Of a DNA stretch of 18,318 bases, positions 5,914 to 13,062 are shown one piece after another. The number at the start of each line of letters is the position of its first letter. Position 1 is the first letter of the stretch. The DNA lies in NCBI GenBank assembly GCA_040905245.1, contig JBBDRX010000106.1:1-18318 (forward strand), given 5' to 3'. The position numbers were made by a program, and so were the translations under genes. Origin of the DNA: JBBDRX01 sp040905245 (lineage in GTDB: Bacteria; Bacteroidota; Rhodothermia; Balneolales; Balneolaceae). Under the pieces are notes generated by a model. It had not been told where the DNA came from, did not search any database, and saw only the letters and a program-made list of their open reading frames with translations.

Positions 5914-8742
5914 TTATTTTGACAGATAGAGGTTTTTGAACTCGTATGGCTTTTTGAACCGTTCGTCGTCAAAGTTCTCCATGAAATAGATGCTCTCCCC
6001 GGTGGATTTCATCTCCGGCCCCAGCTCTTTCTTGACTTCCGGGAACTTGTCGAACGGAAAGACCGGCTCTTTGATCGCCCACTGTTTCAGGTGAGAGGTC
6101 AGGTCAAAATCCTTCAGTTTGGCCCCGAGCATCACCTGAACACCGATTTTTGCTTCTGGCCGTTGGGTTGCCTTGGCCAAAAATGGAATGGTTCGGGTGG
6201 AGCGCGGATTTGCCTCCAGAACGTAAACGGTGTTGTCTTTGACAGCGTATTGAACATTCAGAAAGCCTATGATGCCCATATGCTTCGCAATTTTTTCCTG
6301 GCAGGTCCGGATCGTTTCCAGCACGTCTTCACTAAGTGAGTAGGTGGGGAGGACGGCTGTCGAGTCGCCGGAGTGGACTCCTGCCGGTTCGATATGCTGC
6401 ATAATGCCGGCGATGTGGAGTTGATCTCCGTCATACACGGAGTCGACGTCTACTTCGACAGCTTTTTCGAGGTATTTGTCGATCAGAAAATCGTTCTCCG
6501 GATGGGTTTTCAGAATGCGCTCTACGTACCGCTCCAGCTCCTCTTTTTTGACGGCAATTCGCATTCCCTGCCCTCCCAGGACATAGCTGGGCCGGATTAG
6601 TACAGGGTAGCCGATCCTGCTGGCAATCTGAAGGGCTTCATCCACTGTCCGGGCTGTCCCGTATTGCGGGAACGGAATCTTGAGACGCGTGAGAAAGCTG
6701 GAGAACTCTCCCCGGTCTTCTGCGAAATCGATCTGTTCGAACGGAGTTCCGAAAATTTTAATATCATGTTCGACAAACTTTTTCCCGAGTTTCAACGCGG
6801 TTTGTCCACCGACCTGTAAAATGACGCCTTCCGGCTTCTCATGGTCAATGATGTCGAGAACCCGCTCCCAGAATACCGGTTCAAAGTAGAGTTTGTCCGC
6901 GATATCAAAGTCGGTAGATACAGTCTCGGGGTTGCAGTTGACCATGATGGCTTCGTAGCCCATCTCCTGTGCGGCAAAGACAGCGTGGACACAGGAGTAG
7001 TCGAACTCAATCCCCTGGCCGATCCGGTTCGGCCCACTTCCCAGGATCAATACTTTTTTTCGGTCGCTTACTTCACTCTCGTTCTCTCCATCATAGGTCG
7101 AGTAGTAGTAAGGGGTTTCTGCCGGAAACTCACCAGCACAGGTGTCGACAAGCTTGAAGACCGGTTTCAACCCCAGCTTTAACCGGTGGTCGCGCACATC
7201 ATCTTCTGTTACGCCTTCGCCGCTGCGGCTCAACAGCCAGGCAATCTGAACATCACCGAACCCGGCCTGTTTCAGCTCTTTCATCTTCTCTTTCGTAATT
7301 TCCTCGAGGGATTGTCCTTCTGTACGGTTTTCCAGTGAGACCATATATCGAATCTGCTGAAGGAACCAGGGATCTACCTGGGTGATGTCAGCAACTTCTT
7401 CGACCGAAGTCCCCAGCTTGAACGCATTTCGGATCTGCATGGTGCGATCCCAGTAGGGTTTTAGCAGTCGTTCCCGAACTGATTTTCTGTCGATCTCTTC
7501 ATAGCCGTCGGCTCCAAGCCCGCTGCGGCCGACTTCCAGTGACTGCCACGCCTTGTTGAGCGCTTCCGGGAATGTTCGTCCAATCGACATGGCCTCTCCG
7601 ACCGCTTTCATCTGCGTCGTCAGCTCTTCATCGACTCCCGGAAATTTGTCAAAGTTGAACCGGGGTGTTTTGACAACTACATAGTCGATGGAGGGTTCAA
7701 AACAAGCAGACGAAACACCGGTAATCGGATTTGGAAGTTCGTCGAGTGTATACCCGATAGCCAGTTTGGTAGCAATTTTTGCAATCGGGTATCCGGTTGC
7801 CTTGGAGGCCAGTGCAGAAGATCGGCTCACCCTCGGATTGATCTCGATGGCCACAAGGCTGCCCGTCTCCGGGTTTACAGCAAACTGAACATTACAGCCA
7901 CCGGCAAAGTCACCAATGGATCGCATCATTTTGATGGCGGCGTTTCTCATGCGTTGATACTGTTTGTCTGTCAGCGTTTGAGATGGGGCGACAGTAACGG
8001 AGTCTCCCGTGTGGACGCCCATCGGGTCCAGGTTCTCTACGGTACAGATGATGACGACGTTGTCATTTTTGTCTCTGAGAAGCTCCAGTTCGAACTCTTT
8101 CCAGCCGAAGATGCTCGGTTCAATCAATACCTGATGGACCGGGCTCATCTCAAGTCCTCTTAATACCTTTCGTTCGAGCTGGTCTGCGGACCAGACGATA
8201 CCGCCACCGGTTCCGCCCAGTGTAAACGAGGGGCGGATTACGATCGGAAGCCCGCCCAGTTCCTCCACAATCTCCTTGGCATCCAGAAGGGATTCGGCCG
8301 TTCGGCTGGGCAATTGTTCAATGCCAATTTCCTCCATCAGGTTTCGAAACAGCTGCCGGTCTTCGGTAATATTGACCGCGTCCAGGTTCACCCCGATAAT
8401 TTCCATTCCGTTATCTTGCCAGAATCCTTCAATATAGAGATCTCTTGCAAGGTTCAGCGCTGTTTGTCCTCCCATGGTGGGAAGAACGGCGTCAGGGTTC
8501 TCTTTGGCAACTACTTCCCGGATCGACTCGACTGTAAGTGGCTTCAGATAGACGGCGTCCGCCATCATGGGATCGGTCATAATGGTGGCAGGGTTGGAGT
8601 TGATCAGGACAACCCGGTATCCCTCCTCGCGCAGGGAGCGGCAAGCCTGGGTTCCGGAGTAGTCAAATTCACAAGCCTGGCCGATTACAATAGGGCCAGA
8701 CCCGATAATCAGGATTGTATGTATGTCGTCGCGGCGTGGCAT
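5914..8742 (-). CDS. carB: Carbamoyl-phosphate synthase large subunit, short form lacking the C-terminal MGS domain
   Basis: CarB joins ammonia from CarA with bicarbonate and two ATP to give carbamoyl phosphate for pyrimidines and arginine. Both homologous halves are present. The first opens with LIIGSGPIVIGQACEFDYSG and carries the ATP-grasp segment SFTLGGTGGGI. The second opens with LILGSGPNRIGQGIEFDYS and carries SYVLGGQGM. Each half has an NPR loop (EINPRVSRSSALASKATG; EANPRSTRTIPFLAKAT). The protein stops shortly after GPEMKSTGE, so the roughly 130-140 residue allosteric MGS-like domain of the 1073-residue E. coli enzyme is missing. I choose the ATG at 8742 (942 aa, beginning MPRRDDIHTILIIG); an upstream ATG at 8802 would add 20 poorly conserved residues. 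It lies downstream of carA. Confidence 0.95.
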   Translation of the reverse strand: MPRRDDIHTILIIGSGPIVIGQACEFDYSGTQACRSLREEGYRVVLINSNPATIMTDPMMADAVYLKPLTVESIREVVAKENPDAVLPTMGGQTALNLARDLYIEGFWQDNGMEIIGVNLDAVNITEDRQLFRNLMEEIGIEQLPSRTAESLLDAKEIVEELGGLPIVIRPSFTLGGTGGGIVWSADQLERKVLRGLEMSPVHQVLIEPSIFGWKEFELELLRDKNDNVVIICTVENLDPMGVHTGDSVTVAPSQTLTDKQYQRMRNAAIKMMRSIGDFAGGCNVQFAVNPETGSLVAIEINPRVSRSSALASKATGYPIAKIATKLAIGYTLDELPNPITGVSSACFEPSIDYVVVKTPRFNFDKFPGVDEELTTQMKAVGEAMSIGRTFPEALNKAWQSLEVGRSGLGADGYEEIDRKSVRERLLKPYWDRTMQIRNAFKLGTSVEEVADITQVDPWFLQQIRYMVSLENRTEGQSLEEITKEKMKELKQAGFGDVQIAWLLSRSGEGVTEDDVRDHRLKLGLKPVFKLVDTCAGEFPAETPYYYSTYDGENESEVSDRKKVLILGSGPNRIGQGIEFDYSCVHAVFAAQEMGYEAIMVNCNPETVSTDFDIADKLYFEPVFWERVLDIIDHEKPEGVILQVGGQTALKLGKKFVEHDIKIFGTPFEQIDFAEDRGEFSSFLTRLKIPFPQYGTARTVDEALQIASRIGYPVLIRPSYVLGGQGMRIAVKKEELERYVERILKTHPENDFLIDKYLEKAVEVDVDSVYDGDQLHIAGIMQHIEPAGVHSGDSTAVLPTYSLSEDVLETIRTCQEKIAKHMGIIGFLNVQYAVKDNTVYVLEANPRSTRTIPFLAKATQRPEAKIGVQVMLGAKLKDFDLTSHLKQWAIKEPVFPFDKFPEVKKELGPEMKSTGESIYFMENFDDERFKKPYEFKNLYLSK

Positions 8743-8818
8743 GTGGTTGTATTTTGTTGAATTTGGTTGGTTTCTGTGTAGAGACTGCTTCTTCAATTGC
8801 ATTGAACCCGGTACGAGG

Positions 8819-9925
8819 TCATTTGGCAGTCTCTTCGATCATCTCCAGAAACTGATCGAAAAGATAATAAGAGTCGTGTGGCCCGGGCGATGCCTCTGGA
8901 TGGTACTGGACAGACATGCCTGGGAAAGACTTGAAGCGGAGACCCTCGATCGTATCGTCGTTCAGATTTCTGTGTGTGATCTGCACCTTGTTTTTGTTCG
9001 TCTTTTTTTCATCGATGGCGAATCCGTGATTCTGAGTTGTGATCTCTACCAGGCCCGTCTCAATGTTCATGACGGGTTGGTTGGCGCCTCTGTGTCCGAC
9101 AAACATCTTGCGGGTTTCGATTCCTTCGGACAACGCCAGAAGCTGATGCCCGAGACAGATCCCGAAAAGAGGCTTTCCAGTCGATTTTGCAAACTCGACA
9201 GCCGGGAGGCCATAACTTGCAGAGGCAGCCGGGTCGCCGGGGCCATTGCTGAAAAAGTAGGCGTCCGCTTTCCATTCGGCAACCTCTTCCAGATCCGTTT
9301 CGGCCGGAAAGACCCGGAGTGTACAACCTCGTTGGACAAAGTTTTGAATAATACTCTGCTTGATTCCATAGTCGAAGACGGCAACCCGCCAGGGCCCTTT
9401 GGAAGAGATGGTGTACGCTTCCTTGCAGGAGACTCGGGTGGCCAGCTCCAGGCCTTCCATGTCTTCCCAGTTTTTGGCCATCTCTACCAGCTTGTCCGGT
9501 TCGTCAATTTCCGAAGAGATGACAGCGTTCATCACTCCTTTTTCCCGGATGTGGCGTACCAGTTTTCGTGTATCGACTCCGGAAATTCCAGTGACCTCGT
9601 TCTCTTCGAGATAGTTTTGCAGGCTTCCATCTGCAAGCGGGTTGCTGTACTCCCAGGAGAACGAGCGGACAATCAGCCCGGAGATCATCACGTCTCTGGC
9701 TTCATCATCGATTGACATGGTTCCGTAATTTCCGATGTGTGGGTAGGTCATCATCATCATTTGGCCGTGATAGCTTGGATCGGTGAAGATCTCCTGGTAT
9801 CCGGTCATACTGGTGTTGAAGCAAATTTCCCCGCCGACGGTCCCCTGGACGCCAATTGCATCACCAAATTCCACGGTGCCGTCAGAGAGGGCGAGAATCG
9901 CCTTTTTTTTAGGGTAGAGTGTCAT
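8819..9925 (-). CDS. carA: Carbamoyl-phosphate synthase small (glutaminase) subunit
   Basis: CarA hydrolyses glutamine and channels ammonia to CarB. The N-terminal CPSase small-chain domain occupies roughly residues 8-140. The class I glutamine amidotransferase domain follows, with the nucleophile elbow FGICLGHQ (Cys257) and the His342/Glu344 pair in YHPEASPGPHDS. The 368-residue length is normal. The ATG at 9925-9923 overlaps the TGA of an upstream 72-codon ORF as ATGA, and I see no clear Shine-Dalgarno, which is compatible with translational coupling. The long leader holds an intrinsic terminator. carB follows with a 76-base gap (16 bases if carB starts at 8802). Confidence 0.96.
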   Translation of the reverse strand: MTLYPKKKAILALSDGTVEFGDAIGVQGTVGGEICFNTSMTGYQEIFTDPSYHGQMMMMTYPHIGNYGTMSIDDEARDVMISGLIVRSFSWEYSNPLADGSLQNYLEENEVTGISGVDTRKLVRHIREKGVMNAVISSEIDEPDKLVEMAKNWEDMEGLELATRVSCKEAYTISSKGPWRVAVFDYGIKQSIIQNFVQRGCTLRVFPAETDLEEVAEWKADAYFFSNGPGDPAASASYGLPAVEFAKSTGKPLFGICLGHQLLALSEGIETRKMFVGHRGANQPVMNIETGLVEITTQNHGFAIDEKKTNKNKVQITHRNLNDDTIEGLRFKSFPGMSVQYHPEASPGPHDSYYLFDQFLEMIEETAK

Positions 9926-10140
9926 GACAGAGGTTTGTGTTTGCGTTTGTTCAAGGATTGATTATTGATTTTCAGTGGGGAGGGTACTGGCTCAGTAGTC
10001 GAAATGCGAGAGCCGGGAACGGCCCCATAACCGGGCGGTCGTTTACTGAAGGTCAAAAAAAATCCGACTACGGAACCCGTGTCGGATAGGTTTGTTGATG
10101 ATAGAGTTGTATGCAGAGAAGGTGAATCTGTCCTCTTCAT
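9922..10140 (-). CDS. Putative 72-aa leader ORF overlapping the carAB attenuator
   Basis: An ATG at 10140 opens a 72-codon frame that passes through the terminator hairpin and its T-tract (read as Val-Gly-Phe-Phe-Leu). It ends in TGA overlapping the carA ATG. The product starts MKRTDSPSLHTTLSS and ends in a basic tail NKRKHKPLS. It resembles no family I recognise, has no clear Shine-Dalgarno and has low-complexity Ser/Thr/Pro composition, so it may not be made for its product. Its layout is like the pyrL leader of E. coli pyrBI, where translation through the attenuator couples expression to UTP-dependent polymerase pausing. It could equally be a chance open frame. Confidence 0.3.
   Translation of the reverse strand: MKRTDSPSLHTTLSSTNLSDTGSVVGFFLTFSKRPPGYGAVPGSRISTTEPVPSPLKINNQSLNKRKHKPLS
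10055..10087 (-). terminator. Intrinsic terminator/attenuator upstream of carA
   Basis: On the minus strand ATCCGAC (10087-10081), a 12-base loop and GTCGGAT (10068-10062) form a perfect 7-bp stem, followed by an eight-T tract (10062-10055, sharing the stem's last T). It is 130 bases before carA and about 238 bases after the antiporter stop. It could end the dksA-like/antiporter transcript. It could instead act as a carAB attenuator if transcription starts at the promoter box at 10163-10193. Confidence 0.8.
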
Positions 10141-10162
10141 TAAGCCCGGTTTTAAATTCCAG

Positions 10163-10193
10163 CAAATTTACGGATTGTTCATTTTAGTTGAAA
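10163..10193 (-). promoter_or_regulatory. Candidate Bacteroidota-type promoter for carAB
   Basis: On the minus strand TAAATTTG (10170-10163) fits TAnnTTTG. TTTC (10193-10190), one base off the -33 TTTG, lies 19 bases upstream, the usual spacing. The surrounding sequence is A/T-rich. It lies between the antiporter stop and the terminator at 10055-10087, so a transcript from here to carA would have to pass that terminator. Confidence 0.45.
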
Positions 10194-10324
10194 GGATAAA
10201 GTGAAATTTTTCTGTCATTCGAAGTTAAAACCCACTACGGACGGTTGGAGACAATCCGGAAAATCCGGGAAAAATAGCGCAGAAGCCAACGATCAGAACA
10301 GATACGGACAGACAGTAGACTGGT

Positions 10325-11869
10325 TCAGACAAAGAAAATCACAAGCAGGGCATAGCTGATCATGGCAAGTAATCCGGCGACAATCGCGAGCGGGAACTGG
10401 GTGTAGACATGATCCATCATATCACAGCCGGTCGCGAGGGAGGAGAGGATGGTGGTGTCGCTGATGGGGGAACACTGATCGCCGAAGACACTGCCTCCGA
10501 GAACAGCGGAAAAGCAGAGTGTCAGGAAAAACGGATCCGGCATAATCGCCCAGGCCAGGGGGATGGCAACCGGAAAGACAACGGCATAGGTTCCCCAGGA
10601 GGTACCGGTAGAGAAGGCGATCAAAATACAGAGGAGCATCAGAAGGCCGGGCAACAGGGCGGGATGGATTGTACTGCCTGCCATAGCGATAACGTAATTG
10701 GCCGTTCCGACCGCATCAGCCACCTCTTTCAGTGTAACAGCAAGAGCCAGGATGATCGCTCCGATAGTGACTCCCTTGCAGCCTCCGATAAATCCGTCGA
10801 TTACCGTTTTCAAATCCATCCCTTTGATCAGGGCGATTCCGATTCCGGCGAGTACAGCCAGTACGAATGCTTCTGCGATCAGAAGCGTGGGATCGTCCTG
10901 CCGCCCCAGCAGAAAGTAGGTGATCACGTACGGAACGATGGCAACACCGAGTAAAACACCGATTGGCCCAAAGAAATCAATCTGGCCGGGGCGGTAGCCC
11001 TCCGGTATCTGTGTGCCGGTCAGTTCACCTGCGGCCATGGGTGTAGCCCCCTTTCGGTTCAGCTGGCCGGTCTCCCTGGATCGCTTGATAGCGGCTCTCA
11101 TCTTCTTTCCGGGAACCCACGGTAGTAGTTCCAGCGCAAAAAGAAGTGTGATGAGAATGGCAAAAATAGAATAAAAATTATAGGGGAGTGCGGAGAAGAA
11201 GAAGGCGACAGTCTGCTGTGTTGTCTCAAAAAGGGGAATGGTGCCAATGATGAGCCCGCCCACATAGAATGGCCAAACGTTGAAAGGAATCAGTGTGGCA
11301 GCCGGGGAGGCGGTAGAATCTACCATATAGGCCAACTCCTCATGGGAAACCTTGTGTTGATCGGCCACAGGCCGAACCGTTGCTCCGGTAAGGACGGTGC
11401 TGATGGTTCCCCCCTGGTGAAAAATCAGCCCCATGAACCAGGTGAACAGTTTGGCGGTTTTGGGCCCTTTGACCAGACGCCCTGCAGCTCGTTTTGCAAA
11501 TATTTCTGCCCCGCCGGTGCGTGTCCAGATTCCAATCAGACCGCCAAGCGCCCAGAGGTACACCAACAAAATCAGGGCAAAGCTCTCTGTACCGATCGAA
11601 GGGATTAAAAACCCCTCTACGATGTTCAGATTTCCGGAGATAAGACCGCCAAGGCAAATACCGACGAACAGGGCACTGACCACTTCCCGGGTCCAGAAGG
11701 CGAGCAGAATCGCGGCCAACGGGGGAACCACAGACCAGAATCCGTAATGTCCGTCCTGTTCCTGGACGGAACCGGTCCAGTAGACAAAACCCACAACGAG
11801 CAGAACCAGGCCCGGAATCAGAAACGATTTCAGCCGCGAGTCATTAAAGAGGCGGTCGGTCAGGCGCAT
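10325..11869 (-). CDS. Na+/H+ antiporter, NhaC family
   Basis: This is a roughly 514-residue polytopic inner-membrane protein of the Na_H_antiporter (NhaC) family, expected to exchange cytoplasmic Na+ for external H+. About 11-12 hydrophobic segments are visible. Conserved-looking blocks include FHQGGTISTVLTGATVRPVAD, DSTASPAATLIPFNVWPFYVGG, FSTGTSWGTYAVVFPVAIPLAW and GGSVFGDQCSPISDTTILSS. I choose the ATG at 11869, which overlaps the end of the dksA-like gene by ten bases and places the first membrane segment (SFLIPGLVLLVVGFVYW) about 15 residues in. In-frame upstream starts up to 11941 would lie inside the preceding gene. Related transporters can be malate/lactate coupled, so the exact substrate is unproven. 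It suggests life in a sodium-rich, perhaps marine or haloalkaline, setting. Confidence 0.88.
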   Translation of the reverse strand: MRLTDRLFNDSRLKSFLIPGLVLLVVGFVYWTGSVQEQDGHYGFWSVVPPLAAILLAFWTREVVSALFVGICLGGLISGNLNIVEGFLIPSIGTESFALILLVYLWALGGLIGIWTRTGGAEIFAKRAAGRLVKGPKTAKLFTWFMGLIFHQGGTISTVLTGATVRPVADQHKVSHEELAYMVDSTASPAATLIPFNVWPFYVGGLIIGTIPLFETTQQTVAFFFSALPYNFYSIFAILITLLFALELLPWVPGKKMRAAIKRSRETGQLNRKGATPMAAGELTGTQIPEGYRPGQIDFFGPIGVLLGVAIVPYVITYFLLGRQDDPTLLIAEAFVLAVLAGIGIALIKGMDLKTVIDGFIGGCKGVTIGAIILALAVTLKEVADAVGTANYVIAMAGSTIHPALLPGLLMLLCILIAFSTGTSWGTYAVVFPVAIPLAWAIMPDPFFLTLCFSAVLGGSVFGDQCSPISDTTILSSLATGCDMMDHVYTQFPLAIVAGLLAMISYALLVIFFV

Positions 11870-12189
11870 TCGATACAACGGGTTGTGTGTGGAAGAGACT
11901 CCAGCCGGCCGAAAGGGATCGGGTTCCCGCATTTCATGCACATCCCGAAATTCGGATCATCGATTCGCTGAAGCGTCTTTTCAAGTCTCTGTTTGAGCTT
12001 CTTCTGTTTAATGAGAGCTGCGTCGTTGATCGCCTTGTTGTTGATGGCATCCATTCGGGAGAGCCTGCCAATGGCATTGTCGGGCTGAACCGGCTTCGTC
12101 AGTTCCTGGAGCTGTGTGATCTCCTCACTTGTCGCTTTCAGTAGCTGATGAATTTTCTGAACAATGATCTTTTTTTCGCTGGGTGTCAT
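11860..12189 (-). CDS. DksA/TraR-family zinc-finger protein
   Basis: This 109-residue protein has a helical, Lys/Gln-rich first 80 residues, probably a coiled coil. A C-terminal four-cysteine zinc finger follows, Cys84-x2-Cys87 and Cys105-x2-Cys108 (CMKC...CIEC), typical of DksA/TraR proteins that enter the RNA polymerase secondary channel. It is shorter than E. coli DksA (151 aa). At the expected coiled-coil tip I see PDNAIGRLSRMDA instead of the acidic DxxDA motif needed for the canonical ppGpp-linked function. It may therefore bind polymerase with a different outcome, or do something else. It overlaps the antiporter gene downstream, suggesting coupled expression and possibly a stress link. 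Confidence 0.85.
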   Translation of the reverse strand: MTPSEKKIIVQKIHQLLKATSEEITQLQELTKPVQPDNAIGRLSRMDAINNKAINDAALIKQKKLKQRLEKTLQRIDDPNFGMCMKCGNPIPFGRLESLPHTTRCIECA

Positions 12190-12223
12190 TTGGGCTGTGT
12201 AAATAAACTCCGGTTCAGTTTGC

Positions 12224-12254
12224 AGAATATAGAAGAGTTGGCTTCACTTCGAAA
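12224..12254 (-). promoter_or_regulatory. Weak candidate promoter for the dksA-like gene
   Basis: On the minus strand TATATTCT (12231-12224) resembles TAnnTTTG, and TTTC (12254-12251) lies exactly 19 bases upstream. The leader to the start codon would be about 30 bases. Two positions of the -7 box deviate from consensus. Confidence 0.3.
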
Positions 12255-12278
12255 GAGAAATTCCACAGGATTTGGGTG

Positions 12279-12294
12279 AGCAAGTATACTTGCT
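12279..12294. promoter_or_regulatory. 16-base perfect palindrome, candidate operator
   Basis: AGCAAGTATACTTGCT is a perfect dyad of the size bound by dimeric repressors. It lies in the divergent region, about 25 bases upstream of the candidate dksA-like promoter and 268 bases before hsp20. No regulator gene is adjacent, so its protein is unknown. Confidence 0.45.
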
Positions 12295-12312
12295 TTACCT
12301 ATTCTATGAATC

Positions 12313-12336
12313 GTTTGAGGACTTTCAAACAGTCCT
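12313..12336. other. Two overlapping, mutually exclusive hairpins
   Basis: GTTTGA (12313-12318) pairs with TCAAAC (12325-12330). AGGACT (12318-12323) pairs with AGTCCT (12331-12336). Each is a perfect 6-bp stem, and they share bases, so only one can form at a time. No T-tract follows on either strand. Confidence 0.4.
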
Positions 12337-12422
12337 TTCGTAAAAAAATGTCACATATTTCTGCCAGTTTGAGGAATCGGTGTCATTTTTTCATTCAGCG
12401 TTGTCAGTTTGGTATAAAAACG

Positions 12423-12436
12423 TGACACAAATGTCA
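12423..12436. promoter_or_regulatory. TGACA-N4-TGTCA inverted repeat upstream of hsp20
   Basis: TGACA (12423-12427) and TGTCA (12432-12436) form a perfect dyad around CAAA. Further TGTCA copies lie at 12349-12353, 12381-12385 and 12402-12406, with TGCCA at 12362-12366. Two of these are extended as TGTCAGTTT (12402-12410 and 12432-12440). A TATAAAA element lies at 12413-12419. The cluster, 126-213 bases before hsp20, looks like multiple binding sites for one regulator. Confidence 0.45.
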
Positions 12437-12561
12437 GTTTCTATTGGTCTTGCCCGGGTCGGCACGCCGTTTGCGACATTCAGTAACAGAAAAGGTAGTG
12501 ATCACCACTGCGATGAGCATCAGGTGAAAACAGTAAACCAAAACAATATGGAGGTTGTGCC

Positions 12562-13002
12562 ATGATTCGACGAGAAAATATGCCAACACTGCTGCGAAAT
12601 GGACTCACGACCAGCGGGCGAATGCCCGGATGGGTCGATGAAGTGTTCGATGAATTGTTCAGCGGGGCAGAGAATCGCTTTTTCCCCGGCCTGAATGTTT
12701 CAGAGACAGATACACAGTTCGAGGTTAGTGTCGAACTACCCGGAATGAGAAAAGAGGATATCGACATCAGCCTTGACGACAATGTTCTCACGGTCAGCGG
12801 AGAACGAAAGATCACCCGTAAAGAAGAGGAAGGCCGGCGCTTCCATCGTGTGGAGAGCCGTTTCGGCAGCTTCTCACGAAGCCTGCCACTGCCAAACATC
12901 ATTGACCGTGAGAATGTGGATGCCAGCTATGAGAATGGGATACTGAATATCACTATTCCAAAGCTGAAAGAGAAAGCAGCACGAAAAATCGAAGTTTCAT
13001 AA
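12562..13002 (+). CDS. Small heat-shock protein, Hsp20/alpha-crystallin family
   Basis: This 146-residue ATP-independent holdase chaperone binds unfolding proteins in the cytosol. The alpha-crystallin domain spans about residues 44-135, starting at FPGLNVSETDTQFEVSVELP and including ENVDASYENGILNITIPK with the A-x-x-x-NGxL signature. A C-terminal I-x-V motif (KIEVS) of the kind that drives oligomer assembly is present. The N-terminal arm contains the hydrophobic WVDEVFDELF. A strong Shine-Dalgarno (GGAGG, 12550-12554) fixes the start. It is a single-gene transcript ending at the terminator at 13063-13091. Regulation probably acts through the repeat cluster upstream. Confidence 0.95.
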   Translation: MIRRENMPTLLRNGLTTSGRMPGWVDEVFDELFSGAENRFFPGLNVSETDTQFEVSVELPGMRKEDIDISLDDNVLTVSGERKITRKEEEGRRFHRVESRFGSFSRSLPLPNIIDRENVDASYENGILNITIPKLKEKAARKIEVS

Positions 13003-13009
13003 CAGGTGA

Positions 13010-13034
13010 TGGTTGACCAATTGTGAGTCAACCA
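13010..13034 (+). other. Hairpin just after hsp20
   Basis: TGGTTGAC (13010-13017) pairs perfectly with GTCAACCA (13027-13034) over a 9-base loop, eight bases after the stop codon. There is no T-tract, so it probably protects the 3' end of the message rather than terminating transcription; a true terminator follows at 13063. Confidence 0.5.
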
Positions 13035-13062
13035 GCTCATCAAATAGCAAAAAGAGAAGAAG

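Larger units (their letters stand above)
9926..10324. other. 399-base intergenic region between carA and the antiporter gene
   Basis: This gap holds the candidate carAB promoter, the leader ORF and the terminator. The 10194-10324 part next to the antiporter stop shows only a small CCGG-ATTT-CCGG inverted repeat around 10255-10268 without a T-tract, so no convincing terminator lies immediately after the antiporter. Between the terminator and carA (9926-10054) I see a short GCCG/CGGC hairpin near 10012-10023 and no recognisable PyrR-binding sequence. Confidence 0.5.
12190..12561. other. 372-base divergent regulatory region between the dksA-like gene and hsp20
   Basis: No credible gene lies here. 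It holds a weak dksA-like promoter, a 16-base palindrome, switching hairpins and the TGTCA cluster. Closer to hsp20 there is an 8-base GTGATCAC palindrome around 12498-12505. The hsp20 ribosome binding site GGAGG is at 12550-12554, seven bases before the ATG, and is the strongest Shine-Dalgarno in the window, as expected for a gene expressed at high level under stress. I found no E. coli-type sigma-32 promoter. Confidence 0.55.

Noticed and set aside
8723..9715. Long plus-strand open frame (330 codons) opposite carA
   Set aside because: It lies antisense to the well-conserved carA, shows no recognisable domain, and its composition is what a mirror frame of a GC-moderate gene would give.
10253..10268. 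CCGG-type inverted repeat after the antiporter as its terminator
   Set aside because: A four-base stem with no T-tract on the minus strand; the terminator at 10055-10087 is far stronger.
12390..12418. Sigma-70-like -35/-10 pair (TTCATT, 17 bases, TATAAA) for hsp20
   Set aside because: The -35 is poor and the lineage appears to use TAnnTTTG promoters. The TATAAA lies within the TGTCA cluster, so I mention it only as part of that region.
12380..12565. Small open frame (61 codons) upstream of hsp20
   Set aside because: It runs over the operator-like repeats and the hsp20 ribosome binding site, has no Shine-Dalgarno of its own and no family likeness.
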